The notes: generated by a model from the sequence alone, not told the origin. A DNA stretch of 42,467 nt from Flammeovirgaceae bacterium UBA2371 (GCA_002345965.1 DDTF01000057.1:66309-108775), one strand, 5' to 3'. Counted from the stretch's first letter, positions 33,875-42,467 are shown. Numbers and translations are program-made.

Positions 33875-34831
33875 TTAAAACAATTCTTTCGCAATGCGAT
33901 AGATAGGATCTGACTTTCCCATTGAATAGTAATGAAGCGTAGGCACTCCCTGCTTCATCAGTTCACGTGATTGATTGATCGCCCACTCTACGCCTACTTC
34001 CTTTACTGCATTGTTGTCTTTACACTTTTCTACTTCATCCGCCAGTTCTTCCGGCAGATCAATATGGAAAATGGTAGGCAGTATATTGCTTTGTGCTTTT
34101 GTTGTAATCGGTTTTAGTCCTGGTATGATGGGTACTTCAATTCCTATCGCCCTGCAATTTTCCACAAAGTCAAAATATTTTTTATTGTCGAAAAACATCT
34201 GGGTGACAATGTACTCCGCACCCATGTCTACTTTTGCCTTGAGGTATTTCATATCCGTTTTCAGGTTGGGAGCCCAAAAATGCTTCTCGGGATAGCCTGC
34301 AACACCAACACAAAAATTGGTGGGCGTCATATTTTGCAATTCCTCGTCCAGGTAAATTCCGTGGTTCATTTTGATTACCTGCTCCAGCAATTCAGATGCA
34401 TAATGATGGCCATCGGGCTCGGGCACAAATCTCCCTTCGTTTTTTATGGCATCACCCTGCAAAACCAACACATTGTCAATCCCCAGGAACTGCAGGTCAA
34501 TAAGCGCGTTTTCTGTTTCCTCCTTTGAGAATCCCCCACAAATGATGTGAGGCACTGTATCTACTTTATAATGGTTTTGAATGGCGGCACAAATACCTAC
34601 CGTACCGGGGCGTTTGCGTGTAGATTGCTTTTCCAGCAGTCCGTTTTCTTTCTTTTTGTAAACATACTCCTCCCGGTGATAGGTCACATCTACAAAGGGT
34701 GGTTTGAATTCCATCAGCGGATCCATGTGATCAAACAACCTGCGAATGTTTTCTCCTTTCAGCGGAGGCAGTATCTCTATGCTAAACAGTGTTTTCCCGT
34801 TCGCGTTTTTTAAATGTTCGGTTACTTTCAC
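33875..34831 (-). CDS. metF: Methylenetetrahydrofolate reductase
   Basis: 318 residues, FAD-dependent (beta/alpha)8 barrel that reduces 5,10-methylene-THF to 5-methyl-THF, the methyl donor for methionine synthase. Family motifs: FSIEILPPLKG at the N-terminus, FVDVTYHRE, the FAD-binding DNVLVLQGD, FCVGVAGYPEKH and KVDMGAEYIVTQMFFDN. PIIPGLKPITTKAQ follows toward the end. It is the last gene of the metH-metH-metF operon, 44 bases after the C-terminal metH gene, and should therefore be under the SAM riboswitch at 38.7 kb. Confidence 0.97.
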   Translation of the reverse strand: MKVTEHLKNANGKTLFSIEILPPLKGENIRRLFDHMDPLMEFKPPFVDVTYHREEYVYKKKENGLLEKQSTRKRPGTVGICAAIQNHYKVDTVPHIICGGFSKEETENALIDLQFLGIDNVLVLQGDAIKNEGRFVPEPDGHHYASELLEQVIKMNHGIYLDEELQNMTPTNFCVGVAGYPEKHFWAPNLKTDMKYLKAKVDMGAEYIVTQMFFDNKKYFDFVENCRAIGIEVPIIPGLKPITTKAQSNILPTIFHIDLPEELADEVEKCKDNNAVKEVGVEWAINQSRELMKQGVPTLHYYSMGKSDPIYRIAKELF

Positions 34832-34875
34832 GTTAAATAATTAGTTAATGTGATAATGTTTCAATGTCAAACAAA

Positions 34876-37557
34876 TTAATAAGCCAGATTAGGTGATAAC
34901 CATCGCTCTGCCTCCTCCAATGTCATACCCTTGCGCTTTGCATAGTCCGTCACCTGATCTTTATTAATCTTTCCAAGTCCGAAATACTTTGATTCCGGGT
35001 GTGAGAAATAAAATCCACTTACTGCAGCTGCAGGGTACATCGCATAAGATTCGGTTAACTTCATTCCTATCTTATCGGCTTCCAACAGCTGGAACAAGGT
35101 ACCCTTTTCGGTGTGCTCAGGACAGGCGGGGTATCCTGGTGCCGGTCTGATGCCCTGGTATTTTTCTTTTATTAAATCCTCCTCGTTGAGGGATTCCTGA
35201 GGTGCATAGCCCCACAGTTCCTTTCTCACCTTCTCATGCAGCAGCTCTGCAAACGCTTCTGCCAGTCGATCCGCCAGTGCTTTCGCCATAATTTCACTAT
35301 AGTCATCATGATCGGCTTTGTATTTTTCTATTAATGCCTCCAGTCCTATGCCTCCGGTAACACCAAACATGCCGATGTAATCCTTTTTACCCGAATCACT
35401 GGGTGCAACAAAATCAGATAAACAAAAGTTAGGAAGGTTTTTAGCTTTCATATTCTGCTGACGCAAGAAATGAAATTGGTTTAGCCTTTCTTTTCTGCTT
35501 TCATCTGTATACAAAACCACGCTATCGTCTTCAGTAGATGCGGCCGGGTAAAATGCTACTACACCATTGGCGCTCAAGGAATTGTTTTGGATGATTCCAT
35601 CCAGCATTCGCTGCGCGTCATCGTAAAGTTTTTTTGCCTCTACCCCTACCACCTTATCCTCCAGTATTCCTGGATACCTTCCAGCCAGCATCCAGGTTTG
35701 AAAAAAAGGAGTCCAGTCAATGTACTTTCTTATTTCAGTCAATGGATAATTCACCAGCTGCTTAACACCAATGAATGAGGGTTTGGTGACTTCAGTATCA
35801 TTCCAATTGATATTGACTTTATTCTTTCTCGCCTCTGATAATGGAATGTAATTTTTTGCCTCCTGTCGCTTTTCATGATCAGCCCTTAAGTCTGCATACT
35901 CCTTTTTTACCCGTGTCTTAAATCCCTCAATGGTGTTTTTATTGATTAGTTCACTGACAACAGGAACACTGCGCGATGCATCCAATACATATGAAACGAT
36001 GCCATCATACACCGGATCTATCTTTACGGCAGTATGGATGCGTGATGTGGTAGCCCCGCCTATGAGCAGAGGCAAATTCATTTTCTCCCGCTTCATTTCT
36101 TTGGCCACATGCACCATTTCATCCAAGGAAGGAGTAATGAGGCCACTAAGACCAATGATATCCACATTCTCCTTACGCGCCACTTCCAATATTTTCTCCG
36201 AAGGCACCATCACTCCCAAATCAATCACATCGTAGTTGTTGCAGGCGAGCACCACTCCTACAATATTTTTACCAATATCATGCACATCTCCTTTTACAGT
36301 TGCCAGCAGCACTTTCGCTGCCTGCTGCCCGGTATTTCCACTTCTCCTCTTTTCTTCCTCCAGGAAAGGAGTCAGGTAGGCAACCGCTTTTTTCATCACG
36401 CGCGCACTTTTCACCACCTGTGGCAAAAACATTTTACCTGCACCAAAAAGATCTCCCACTACATTCATACCCGTCATCAGGGGGCCTTCAATCACCTCCA
36501 GAGGCTTATCGTACATTTGCCTGGCCTCTTCCGTGTCTGCCTCTATGTAATCAATAATTCCCTTGACAAGCGAATGCGTAATACGTTCCTGGATAGGAGC
36601 TTGTCTCCAACTGTCATCTATTTCTTTTTTCTTAGCCGATCCTTTTACCGTTTCTGCAAACTCCAAAAGGCGTTCCGTGGCATCCGCTCTCCTATTCAAC
36701 AGCACATCCTCTACCCTTTCCAGTAAGTCTTTGGGGATCTCGTCATACACTTCCAACATGGTGGGATTGACTATGCCCATGTCCATACCATGCTGAATGG
36801 CGTGGTATAAAAATGCAGAGTGCATGGCTTCCCTTACCAGTTGGTTGCCACGGAAGCTAAAAGAAACATTACTTACACCACCTGAAACATGTGCACCTGG
36901 TAAATTCTCTTTTATCCATTTGGTGGCCCTGAAAAAATCCACCGCATAGTTCCTGTGTTCATCAATGCCTGTGGCTACGGGAAATATATTAGGATCGAAT
37001 ATGATGTCTGATGGAGGAAACTTAATTTGATCTACCAATATGCGATAGGCACGTTCACAGATAGCAATTCTTCTTTCGTAAGTGTCGGCCTGACCGTCTT
37101 CATCAAATGCCATCACCACAGTGGCCGCACCATATCTTCTCACCAGTTTAGCCTGTCGAATAAACTCCTTCTCCCCCTCCTTCATGCTGATGGAATTAAC
37201 AATACCTTTTCCCTGTAAGCATTTCAGTCCGGCCTCAATGACATCCCATTTGGAGGAGTCGATCATGAAAGGCACTTTAGCTATTTCTGGTTCAGCGGCC
37301 ATCAGGTTCAAAAATTTGACCATGGCCTCTTTGCTGTCCAGCATCCCCTCGTCCATGTTCACGTCAATCACCTGCGCCCCACCACGCACCTGGTCCAATG
37401 CAACTTCAAGTGCCTGCTCAAAATTTCCGTCTTTGATCAATCGCAAAAACTTAGCGCTTCCGGTAACATTGGTTCGTTCTCCAATATTCATAAAGTTGGA
37501 GGCGGCTGTAATCGTTACTGCTTCTAATCCACTTAATTGTAGTAGTCTATTGTCCAT
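34876..37557 (-). CDS. metH: Methionine synthase C-terminal part: pterin-binding, cobalamin-binding and reactivation domains
   Basis: 893 residues. The order is a methyl-THF (pterin) domain ~10-280 (MNIGERTNVTGSAKFLRL, VIDVNMDEGMLDSKEAM, PFMIDSSKW), a cobalamin cap helix domain ~330-440, and a B12 domain ~410-560 with the base-off motif DVHDIGKN (the His coordinates cobalt) and GLSGLITPSL. The SAM-dependent activation domain runs from ~600 with RPAPGYPACPEHTEK. Only the homocysteine-binding domain is missing; it is encoded by the separate upstream gene, 55 bases away. The two products must therefore form a complex or act in turn. Both stop and start regions are clean; no frameshift remnant is seen in the gap. 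Confidence 0.96.
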   Translation of the reverse strand: MDNRLLQLSGLEAVTITAASNFMNIGERTNVTGSAKFLRLIKDGNFEQALEVALDQVRGGAQVIDVNMDEGMLDSKEAMVKFLNLMAAEPEIAKVPFMIDSSKWDVIEAGLKCLQGKGIVNSISMKEGEKEFIRQAKLVRRYGAATVVMAFDEDGQADTYERRIAICERAYRILVDQIKFPPSDIIFDPNIFPVATGIDEHRNYAVDFFRATKWIKENLPGAHVSGGVSNVSFSFRGNQLVREAMHSAFLYHAIQHGMDMGIVNPTMLEVYDEIPKDLLERVEDVLLNRRADATERLLEFAETVKGSAKKKEIDDSWRQAPIQERITHSLVKGIIDYIEADTEEARQMYDKPLEVIEGPLMTGMNVVGDLFGAGKMFLPQVVKSARVMKKAVAYLTPFLEEEKRRSGNTGQQAAKVLLATVKGDVHDIGKNIVGVVLACNNYDVIDLGVMVPSEKILEVARKENVDIIGLSGLITPSLDEMVHVAKEMKREKMNLPLLIGGATTSRIHTAVKIDPVYDGIVSYVLDASRSVPVVSELINKNTIEGFKTRVKKEYADLRADHEKRQEAKNYIPLSEARKNKVNINWNDTEVTKPSFIGVKQLVNYPLTEIRKYIDWTPFFQTWMLAGRYPGILEDKVVGVEAKKLYDDAQRMLDGIIQNNSLSANGVVAFYPAASTEDDSVVLYTDESRKERLNQFHFLRQQNMKAKNLPNFCLSDFVAPSDSGKKDYIGMFGVTGGIGLEALIEKYKADHDDYSEIMAKALADRLAEAFAELLHEKVRKELWGYAPQESLNEEDLIKEKYQGIRPAPGYPACPEHTEKGTLFQLLEADKIGMKLTESYAMYPAAAVSGFYFSHPESKYFGLGKINKDQVTDYAKRKGMTLEEAERWLSPNLAY

Positions 37558-37612
37558 TATGGATGTAATTCTCTAATCTTAGTATATGTAGAACTTGAAT
37601 TTATAATCAAAA

Positions 37613-38626
37613 TCACATTGAACCTGTAACACTGGCATGTACGTCACGAGGTGAATACCTGGCCGCCAACTCTGCTATTATCTTAATGTGATCCGGGGTA
37701 GTTCCACAGCAACCACCAATAATATTAACCAGACCTTCTTTAAGGAATTCCTCTATCTGCCGGCCCATCTCATCCGGTCCCTGATCGTACTGTCCAAACT
37801 CATTGGGCAATCCTGCATTGGGATAAGCACTCACAAAAAAAGGAGCCTTCTCATTGAGCGTTTGCAGATAGGGCCTCAATTGAGAGGCGCCTAGCGCGCA
37901 ATTCAGTCCTATGCTCAAAAGGGGTACGTGTGAAACTGAGATCAGAAATGCTTCAGTGGTTTGTCCAGAGAGGGTTCTGCCACTGGCATCGGTGATGGTG
38001 CCAGAAACCATGATTGGAATTTCCTTTCCTGTCTCCTCAAAAAGTTCCTGAATGGCAAACAATGCGATCTTGGCATTGAGCGTATCAAATATTGTTTCTA
38101 CCAAAAGCAGGTCGGATCCTCCATCCATCAAACCCCTTGCCTGTTCCTTGTAGGCTTCTTTGAGTTGATCAAATGTAATGGCGCGATATCCGGGGTTATT
38201 AACATCTGGTGAAAGGGAAGCCGTTTTATTGGTAGGCCCCATTGCTCCAGCCACAAATCTGGGTTTGTCGGGGTTTTGCTTTGTCACCTCTACGGCAACT
38301 TCTTTTGCAATTCTGGCCGACTCGAAATTCAATTCATAGACGATGTGTTCCAGGTGATAATCGGCCTGTGCCACTGAGGTACCGCTGAAAGTATTCGTTT
38401 CTACTATATCGGCACCTGCCTCAAAGTATTGCCGATGGATCGACTTAATAATTTCTGGCTGCGTTAAAGAAAGAAGGTCGTTATTGCCTTTCAGCGGATG
38501 TGCATGATCTTTAAATCGTTCACCTCTAAAATCCGCCTCCTCCAACGTGTGGCGTTGTATCATTGTGCCCATGGCGCCATCCAGCACCATGATCCTGCTC
38601 TTTAAAATTTCTTGAATGGTCTTCAC
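37613..38626 (-). CDS. metH: Methionine synthase N-terminal part: homocysteine S-methyltransferase domain
   Basis: 337 residues starting at a GTG (38626). It covers only the first domain of MetH: VLDGAMGTMIQRH, the substrate loop TNTFSGTSVAQADY, and FVAGAMGPTNKTASLSPDVNNP. The zinc-binding cysteines are present: one in GLNCALG and the pair in GGCCGTTPDH. The enzyme transfers the methyl group from methylcobalamin, bound by the downstream gene's product, to homocysteine. In many bacteria both parts are one ~1,200-residue chain. The SAM riboswitch lies directly upstream of this start. Confidence 0.95.
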   Translation of the reverse strand: MKTIQEILKSRIMVLDGAMGTMIQRHTLEEADFRGERFKDHAHPLKGNNDLLSLTQPEIIKSIHRQYFEAGADIVETNTFSGTSVAQADYHLEHIVYELNFESARIAKEVAVEVTKQNPDKPRFVAGAMGPTNKTASLSPDVNNPGYRAITFDQLKEAYKEQARGLMDGGSDLLLVETIFDTLNAKIALFAIQELFEETGKEIPIMVSGTITDASGRTLSGQTTEAFLISVSHVPLLSIGLNCALGASQLRPYLQTLNEKAPFFVSAYPNAGLPNEFGQYDQGPDEMGRQIEEFLKEGLVNIIGGCCGTTPDHIKIIAELAARYSPRDVHASVTGSM

Positions 38627-38645
38627 TCTTCCGATGTTTAATCAC

Positions 38646-38662
38646 TGCTTACATCCAGAAAG
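38646..38662 (-). promoter_or_regulatory. Anti-aptamer segment of the SAM riboswitch expression platform
   Basis: In the transcript this segment is complementary to the 5' strand of P1 and P2 (38778-38792): 15 pairs with a two-base bulge. It can therefore replace P1. It lies about 20 bases before the metH start. Confidence 0.6.
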
Positions 38663-38677
38663 AGCCGTATAGGTGGC

Positions 38678-38792
38678 TGCTCATCTTCTCCTGACAATTA
38701 AGTCTGGATGGGAATTAGCACAACATTCGCTGCTGGCGAACAAGTTGCTAAGACATCAAAGGGCCCAATCCCTCCGTCTTTCTGGATAAGCA
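38678..38792 (-). promoter_or_regulatory. SAM-I (S-box) riboswitch aptamer controlling metH-metH-metF
   Basis: Read on the minus strand, the S-box core is clear: TTATCCAGAAAGACGGAGGG, then TTGGGCCCTTTGATGTC, TTAGCAAC and GTGCTAATTCCC. P1 is TGCTTATC (38785-38792) with GATGAGCA (38678-38685). P4 is CCAGAC with GTCAGG around one A-A mismatch. The P3 tip is TTCGCcagcaGCGAA. The downstream genes are metH and metF, the expected targets. No classical terminator with a T-run follows the aptamer. Confidence 0.95.
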
Positions 38793-38795
38793 CTG

Positions 38796-38803
38796 CAAAG
38801 AAA
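38796..38803 (-). promoter_or_regulatory. Possible -7 promoter element of the metH operon
   Basis: On the minus strand TTTCTTTG differs from TAnnTTTG by one base. It would start transcription a few bases before the 5' strand of riboswitch P1, which fits well. Confidence 0.4.
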
Positions 38804-38880
38804 TGCAATTACATGCTAAAAATGAAGTGCCAATATGCTTATTTTGCTAGTGAAATGAATGTTCACGCTATATCACTCAT

Positions 38881-39774
38881 TTGAAACTCGCAGCCATCGA
38901 CATTGGCTCTAATGCCATCCGCTTTCAAATTTCAACGGTGCTCGATAGGGGTCCAAAAATTCTCTTCAAGAAGCTAGAATATATCCGTTTTCCCTTGCGC
39001 CTGGGTCATGACGTTTTCTCTACCGGCAAAATCAGTAAGGAGAGCATAGCCAAGTTCATGAAGCTGATGAGTGCTTACAAAACCATGTTAGAGCTTTATG
39101 AAGCGGATGATTACCTGTTTTGTGCCACTTCTGCCATGCGAGAATCAGAAAATGGTAAAAAACTAATAGAGCGAGTTTATAATGAACTGGGTCTCACCAT
39201 CAATGTCATCTCAGGAAAAGAAGAAGCTGATTTGATCAACAGGGCCATTGCATCGTACCTCACCGACCATACGTATCTTCACATTGACGTAGGAGGTGGT
39301 AGCACAGAACTCAATTTGTACGTGCACGGCAAGAAGGTAAAAACCCGTTCATTCAAAGTTGGATCTGTACGCATGCTGGAACACACTGATTTACCCATCA
39401 TGTGGACAGATATGGAAAAATGGATCAAGACCAATGTCAAAAAAAATTATGGCAGGCTTATAGCAGTAGGTACTGGCGGAAACATTAGTAAAATATTTGA
39501 ATTGGCAGGAAAAAAACCTGGCAAAACCATTAGTCTGAAAATGGTGAAGGATGTGCGGGACCGCGTAGCCGCACTTACCATGGATCAACGCATTTACGAA
39601 CTTCAGATGAACCCCGATCGTGCGGATGTCATCATTCCTGCCAGCAGCATTTATATTAAGGTGATGGAATGGGCCCATGCGCAAAGTATAATGGTACCCG
39701 ATGTAGGGCTAAAAGACGGTATGCTGCTTTATTTACTGGAGAAGAATCAAAAGCAAAGCAAGATCAAATTCTAG
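38881..39774 (+). CDS. Exopolyphosphatase / Ppx-GppA family phosphatase
   Basis: 297 residues starting at a TTG; the only in-frame codons between this and the TGA at 38851 contain no ATG or GTG, and the product opens MKLAAIDIGSNAIRFQI as the family does. ASKHA-fold motifs are intact: the P1 loop DIGSNAIR, the phosphate 2 loop HIDVGGGSTELNL, and VGTGGNISKIFEL. It has only the N-terminal two-domain core (~300 residues), without the C-terminal HD-like domains of E. coli Ppx. It degrades polyphosphate or hydrolyses pppGpp; its place next to ppk1 favours polyphosphate. Its TAG stop shares the palindrome CTAG with the convergent ppk1 stop. Confidence 0.93.
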   Translation: MKLAAIDIGSNAIRFQISTVLDRGPKILFKKLEYIRFPLRLGHDVFSTGKISKESIAKFMKLMSAYKTMLELYEADDYLFCATSAMRESENGKKLIERVYNELGLTINVISGKEEADLINRAIASYLTDHTYLHIDVGGGSTELNLYVHGKKVKTRSFKVGSVRMLEHTDLPIMWTDMEKWIKTNVKKNYGRLIAVGTGGNISKIFELAGKKPGKTISLKMVKDVRDRVAALTMDQRIYELQMNPDRADVIIPASSIYIKVMEWAHAQSIMVPDVGLKDGMLLYLLEKNQKQSKIKF

Positions 39775-41921
39775 AACAGTTTCACTGATTCAATAATCTC
39801 CCTGGTAACCAGGTAGAACTCCTTGTGTACATTAAATGGTGGCTCACCATTAAGATCTTTTACAACATAGCCGCCATCTTCCTTCATGGTGTAAGCATTT
39901 ACGTTGTCCCTCAGGTTATATCTTACGATATTCATGACCTGCTTCTTTAACATTTCCTGCTCCAGCAAAAACAATGATTCAACCCTGCGGTCAAAACTTC
40001 TTACCATCGCATCTGCACTTCCGATGTATACTTTGGGGTCGCCCGCATTATGGAAATAATAAACCCTGGAGTGTTCTAAAAATTCACCGACAAGCGATAG
40101 CACCTCGATGTTTTCGCTTAGTCCTTTTCTACCTGGGCGCAGGCAGCAAATTCCTCTCACAATCAATTTAATTTGAACCCCTGCTTGTGATGCTTCGTAC
40201 AAAGCATCTATCAGTTCCTTGTCCTGAAGTGAATTCAGCTTAAACACAATCCCTGCGGGAATTCCATTTTTAGCATTCTCTGCTTCTCGTTGCACCAGAT
40301 TGCATAACTGAATACGCATATCCCTTGGTGATGTAATGAGGTTGCGATATGTAGATGGTTGTGAATGGCCTGTAATTACGTTGAAGAATTCTGACACATC
40401 ATTGGCATATACTTCATTGGTACTCAGCAGACCAATGTCGGTATACAGGCGAGAAGTGGTTTCGTTGTAGTTGCCGCTGGACAGGTGCACATACCGGTAT
40501 ACTTTATCATCTTCTTCCTGTCTGACAATCAAAAGCAACTTGGTGTGCGTCTTCAAACTGCTTATACCATAGATTACAAAACACCCTGCCTTCTGCAATC
40601 GCTTGGCTTCTCTAAGATTATTTTCCTCGTCAAAGCGTGCCTTCACTTCAAAAAGAACAGACACATGCTTACCATTTTCAGCAGCCCTGAGCAGCGCTGC
40701 TGTTACCCGCGACTCCTTAGAAACCCGGTAAATTGTTATTTTGATGGAAAGCACCTTGGGGTCTTCAGCCGCTTTCTCGAGAAGATCCAAAACTGGTTCG
40801 ATGGAGTTATAGGGATGATGCAATAGCACATCATGTTCTTTTAATGCATCAAATAAATCACGAGTACCTAATTCAGGAAAGGAAATAGGCGGTACAGGAG
40901 TACCTCCCTGAATTCTCTGTCCTTTAAACTCCCTGTGATTAGTAATTTGCAGTAACCCGGTGAAGTCAAGTAAACTCTCCTTTGGAATGGTGATAATGTT
41001 TTGATCATCAATGTCCCACTGGATTTTCAGCACCCTCAACATCCATGGATCGGCATTTTCCAGTACATCCAACCTTACCACTCTTCCAGATTTCCTTGTC
41101 TGCAGCTTTATCCTGAGTTCTTCCAGGAAATTAGACTCAATGTCTTCACTTTCATCGAGTGTAAAATCACCATTCCTGTTGATCCTAAAGAGATTGATGC
41201 TTCGTATCTCCACATTCCTGAAGAGGACCTGTATGTTTTTCCTGATGATGGTCTCTATGGGTATGAAAAGAATCATTCCATCCGGCCGCATGATCTCGTA
41301 AAACCTGGTGATATTATTAGGAACCTGAATAAAGGAAACCCGTTTATTGTTGCTTGTTTCCCCGTCTACTTTTGTCACCACACCAAATAGTAAGCGATGG
41401 TTTTTAAGTACAGGGAAGGTATGATAACTATCAAACACCATGGGAGTAAGCATGGGATAGATAGTCATTGAAAAATACTTGTCTACCCGATCGCACTCCT
41501 CTACCGTAAGTACATCGTAGTCGGCAATGAGAAAATTATTATTTTGAAATTGAGGCTTCAGCTTGCGGATGTAATAGTCATTCTGACCCTCTACAAACTT
41601 CCTTGTTTCGGTGAGCAGCAAACTGCGAAAGGGTGTCTCGCGTAATCCACAATAGTCTACCCTGCTCTTTCCATAATCAATGTAGTTGTACAAGCTTCCC
41701 AATCGAATGGTGCAAAACTCATCCAGATTACTGGCAGTAATCGATAGAAATTTCAAACGATCGAAAATACTTCGATCGATGTGTTTGGCTTGGTCGAGTA
41801 CCCTGTAATTAAATTGAAGCCAGCTGAGGTCGCGGCTAATGTAATTGCTCTCAAAAATCTGACGAGCAATTTTATCCTCCACCTCCTTATGTCCATCCAT
41901 TACACCAGCGCCTGTACTCAT
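39771..41921 (-). CDS. ppk1: Polyphosphate kinase 1
   Basis: 716 residues. It polymerises ATP terminal phosphate into polyphosphate. The N-terminal domain opens with YISRDLSWLQFNYRVL and LKFLSITASNLDEFCTIRLG. The catalytic domain has VLLHHPYNSIEPVLDLLE. The autophosphorylated His lies in SSLKTHTKLLLI, and the second essential His-equivalent region is GSADAMVRSFDRRVE. The ATG at 41921 is used; an internal ATG seven codons on is also possible. The gene is six bases downstream of the gyrB stop, so both are likely co-transcribed. It ends in a four-base overlap with ppx. Confidence 0.97.
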   Translation of the reverse strand: MSTGAGVMDGHKEVEDKIARQIFESNYISRDLSWLQFNYRVLDQAKHIDRSIFDRLKFLSITASNLDEFCTIRLGSLYNYIDYGKSRVDYCGLRETPFRSLLLTETRKFVEGQNDYYIRKLKPQFQNNNFLIADYDVLTVEECDRVDKYFSMTIYPMLTPMVFDSYHTFPVLKNHRLLFGVVTKVDGETSNNKRVSFIQVPNNITRFYEIMRPDGMILFIPIETIIRKNIQVLFRNVEIRSINLFRINRNGDFTLDESEDIESNFLEELRIKLQTRKSGRVVRLDVLENADPWMLRVLKIQWDIDDQNIITIPKESLLDFTGLLQITNHREFKGQRIQGGTPVPPISFPELGTRDLFDALKEHDVLLHHPYNSIEPVLDLLEKAAEDPKVLSIKITIYRVSKESRVTAALLRAAENGKHVSVLFEVKARFDEENNLREAKRLQKAGCFVIYGISSLKTHTKLLLIVRQEEDDKVYRYVHLSSGNYNETTSRLYTDIGLLSTNEVYANDVSEFFNVITGHSQPSTYRNLITSPRDMRIQLCNLVQREAENAKNGIPAGIVFKLNSLQDKELIDALYEASQAGVQIKLIVRGICCLRPGRKGLSENIEVLSLVGEFLEHSRVYYFHNAGDPKVYIGSADAMVRSFDRRVESLFLLEQEMLKKQVMNIVRYNLRDNVNAYTMKEDGGYVVKDLNGEPPFNVHKEFYLVTREIIESVKLF

Positions 41922-41927
41922 AACCTC

Positions 41928-42467
41928 TTAGATATCAATGCGCGCATATTTGGCATTCTTCTCAATGAATTCTCTTCGCGGAGCAACTTCATCCCCCATC
42001 AGCATAGAAAACAGGTGATCCGCCTCTGCAGCCGATTCAATATTTACAATTTTCAATGACCTTCTTGCAGGATCCATTGTGGTGGACCATAATTGCTCAG
42101 GATTCATTTCTCCCAATCCTTTATATCGCTGCACGTTGATGCTCTCTTCCTTACCATCTTTGGCCATCTCTTTGACAAAAGCCTCTCTGTCCTCTTCTGT
42201 CCAGCAATAGCGTTCTTCCTTACCTCTTTTCAGTAAATACAGCGGGGGTAGAGCGATGTATACATAGCCTTGTTCTATTAACTCTCTCATGTATCTGAAA
42301 AAGAAAGTAAGGATCAAAGTCCGGATATGACTTCCGTCTACATCCGCATCCGTCATTATAATTACTTTATGATAGCGCAATTTTTTCATGTTCAATGCCT
42401 TGTGGTCATCCTCCGTTCCAAAGGTCACCCCCAAGGCAGTAATCATGTTCTTGATCTCTTCATTTTC
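41928..42467 (-). CDS. gyrB: DNA gyrase subunit B, C-terminal part (5' truncated by the window)
   Basis: About 179 residues, the frame continuing past the window edge; the ATG at 42446 is internal. TOPRIM-domain residues are visible: KVIIMTDADVDGSHIRTLILTFFFR, with the metal-binding DxD. The C-terminal GyrB tail shows QRYKGLGEMNPEQLWSTTMDP and the ending FIEKNAKYARIDI. This ending is typical of GyrB rather than ParE. The full gene would extend ~470 residues upstream. ppk1 follows six bases after the stop. Confidence 0.97.
   Translation of the reverse strand, partial: ENEEIKNMITALGVTFGTEDDHKALNMKKLRYHKVIIMTDADVDGSHIRTLILTFFFRYMRELIEQGYVYIALPPLYLLKRGKEERYCWTEEDREAFVKEMAKDGKEESINVQRYKGLGEMNPEQLWSTTMDPARRSLKIVNIESAAEADHLFSMLMGDEVAPRREFIEKNAKYARIDI

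Noticed and set aside
36109..36726. A 205-codon plus-strand frame
   Set aside because: It lies antisense within the well-supported C-terminal metH gene and its product is low-complexity His/Phe-rich sequence.
37558..37612. The metH division as a frameshifted pseudogene
   Set aside because: Each ORF is a complete domain set with its own start, and the gap holds no leftover coding sequence.
38881..38883. An ATG start for the exopolyphosphatase upstream of the TTG
   Set aside because: In-frame codons back to the TGA at 38851 include no ATG or GTG.

Overview
This window looks like chromosomal DNA of a free-living member of the Bacteroidota, most likely Cytophagia-like. It carries a SusC/SusD pair, a second TonB-dependent receptor with a lipoprotein partner, and the gliding gene gldC. 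It also has the phylum-typical order ftsX-DUF3098-uppP-truB-ribF, and several upstream sites matching the phylum's -7 promoter element TAnnTTTG. Almost all of it is ordinary, densely packed core genome. I saw no tRNA, rRNA, insertion sequence, integrase, CRISPR array or prophage.

Layout. 1-5265: the 3' end of a SusC gene, then SusD, an HExxH zinc-metallohydrolase lipoprotein and a DUF4302 lipoprotein, forming one nutrient-uptake operon. 5412-7183: cysS and yidD, closed by a terminator. 7267-8886: a small accessory island on the minus strand. It holds an all-helical protein of unknown function and a secreted small protein, separated by about 300 bp of degenerate 21-bp tandem repeats. 9045-13325: an ACMSD-type decarboxylase, an exported TPR/Cys4 protein, trhO, mog and a membrane-anchored M23 peptidase. 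13402-17047: an outer-membrane barrel protein and, one base later, an exported TPR-CHAT putative protease. 17084-17189: a strongly self-complementary non-coding stretch. 17291-18974: pcm, an acyl-CoA thioesterase and a possible DNA polymerase III psi-like protein. 19092-21389: a K+-dependent membrane pyrophosphatase with a structured leader. 21455-23374: a DUF2147 protein and an ECF sigma / anti-sigma-like pair. 23431-29219: ftsX, DUF3098, uppP, truB, ribF, acetoacetyl-CoA synthetase and gldC. 29372-33805: a TonB receptor and a GDSL-like lipoprotein. 33875-38792, minus strand: metF and a methionine synthase split into two genes, preceded by a SAM-I (S-box) riboswitch. 38881-42467: ppx, convergent with ppk1, and the 3' end of gyrB.

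How the genes fit together. The clearest regulatory unit is SAM riboswitch -> metH N-terminal half -> metH C-terminal half -> metF, which closes the methionine/methyl-folate cycle under SAM control. ppk1 and ppx make and degrade polyphosphate, and hppA spends pyrophosphate to pump ions. Envelope functions (FtsX, UppP, M23 peptidase, YidD, GldC) are scattered through the core operons.

The most unusual items are five: the 21-bp repeat array beside an unrecognised helical protein; the long anti-aptamer complement downstream of the SAM aptamer; the exported CHAT protein paired with a barrel; the folded intergenic RNA candidate at 17.1 kb; and the GDSL-like lipoprotein whose block III Asn is replaced by Asp.
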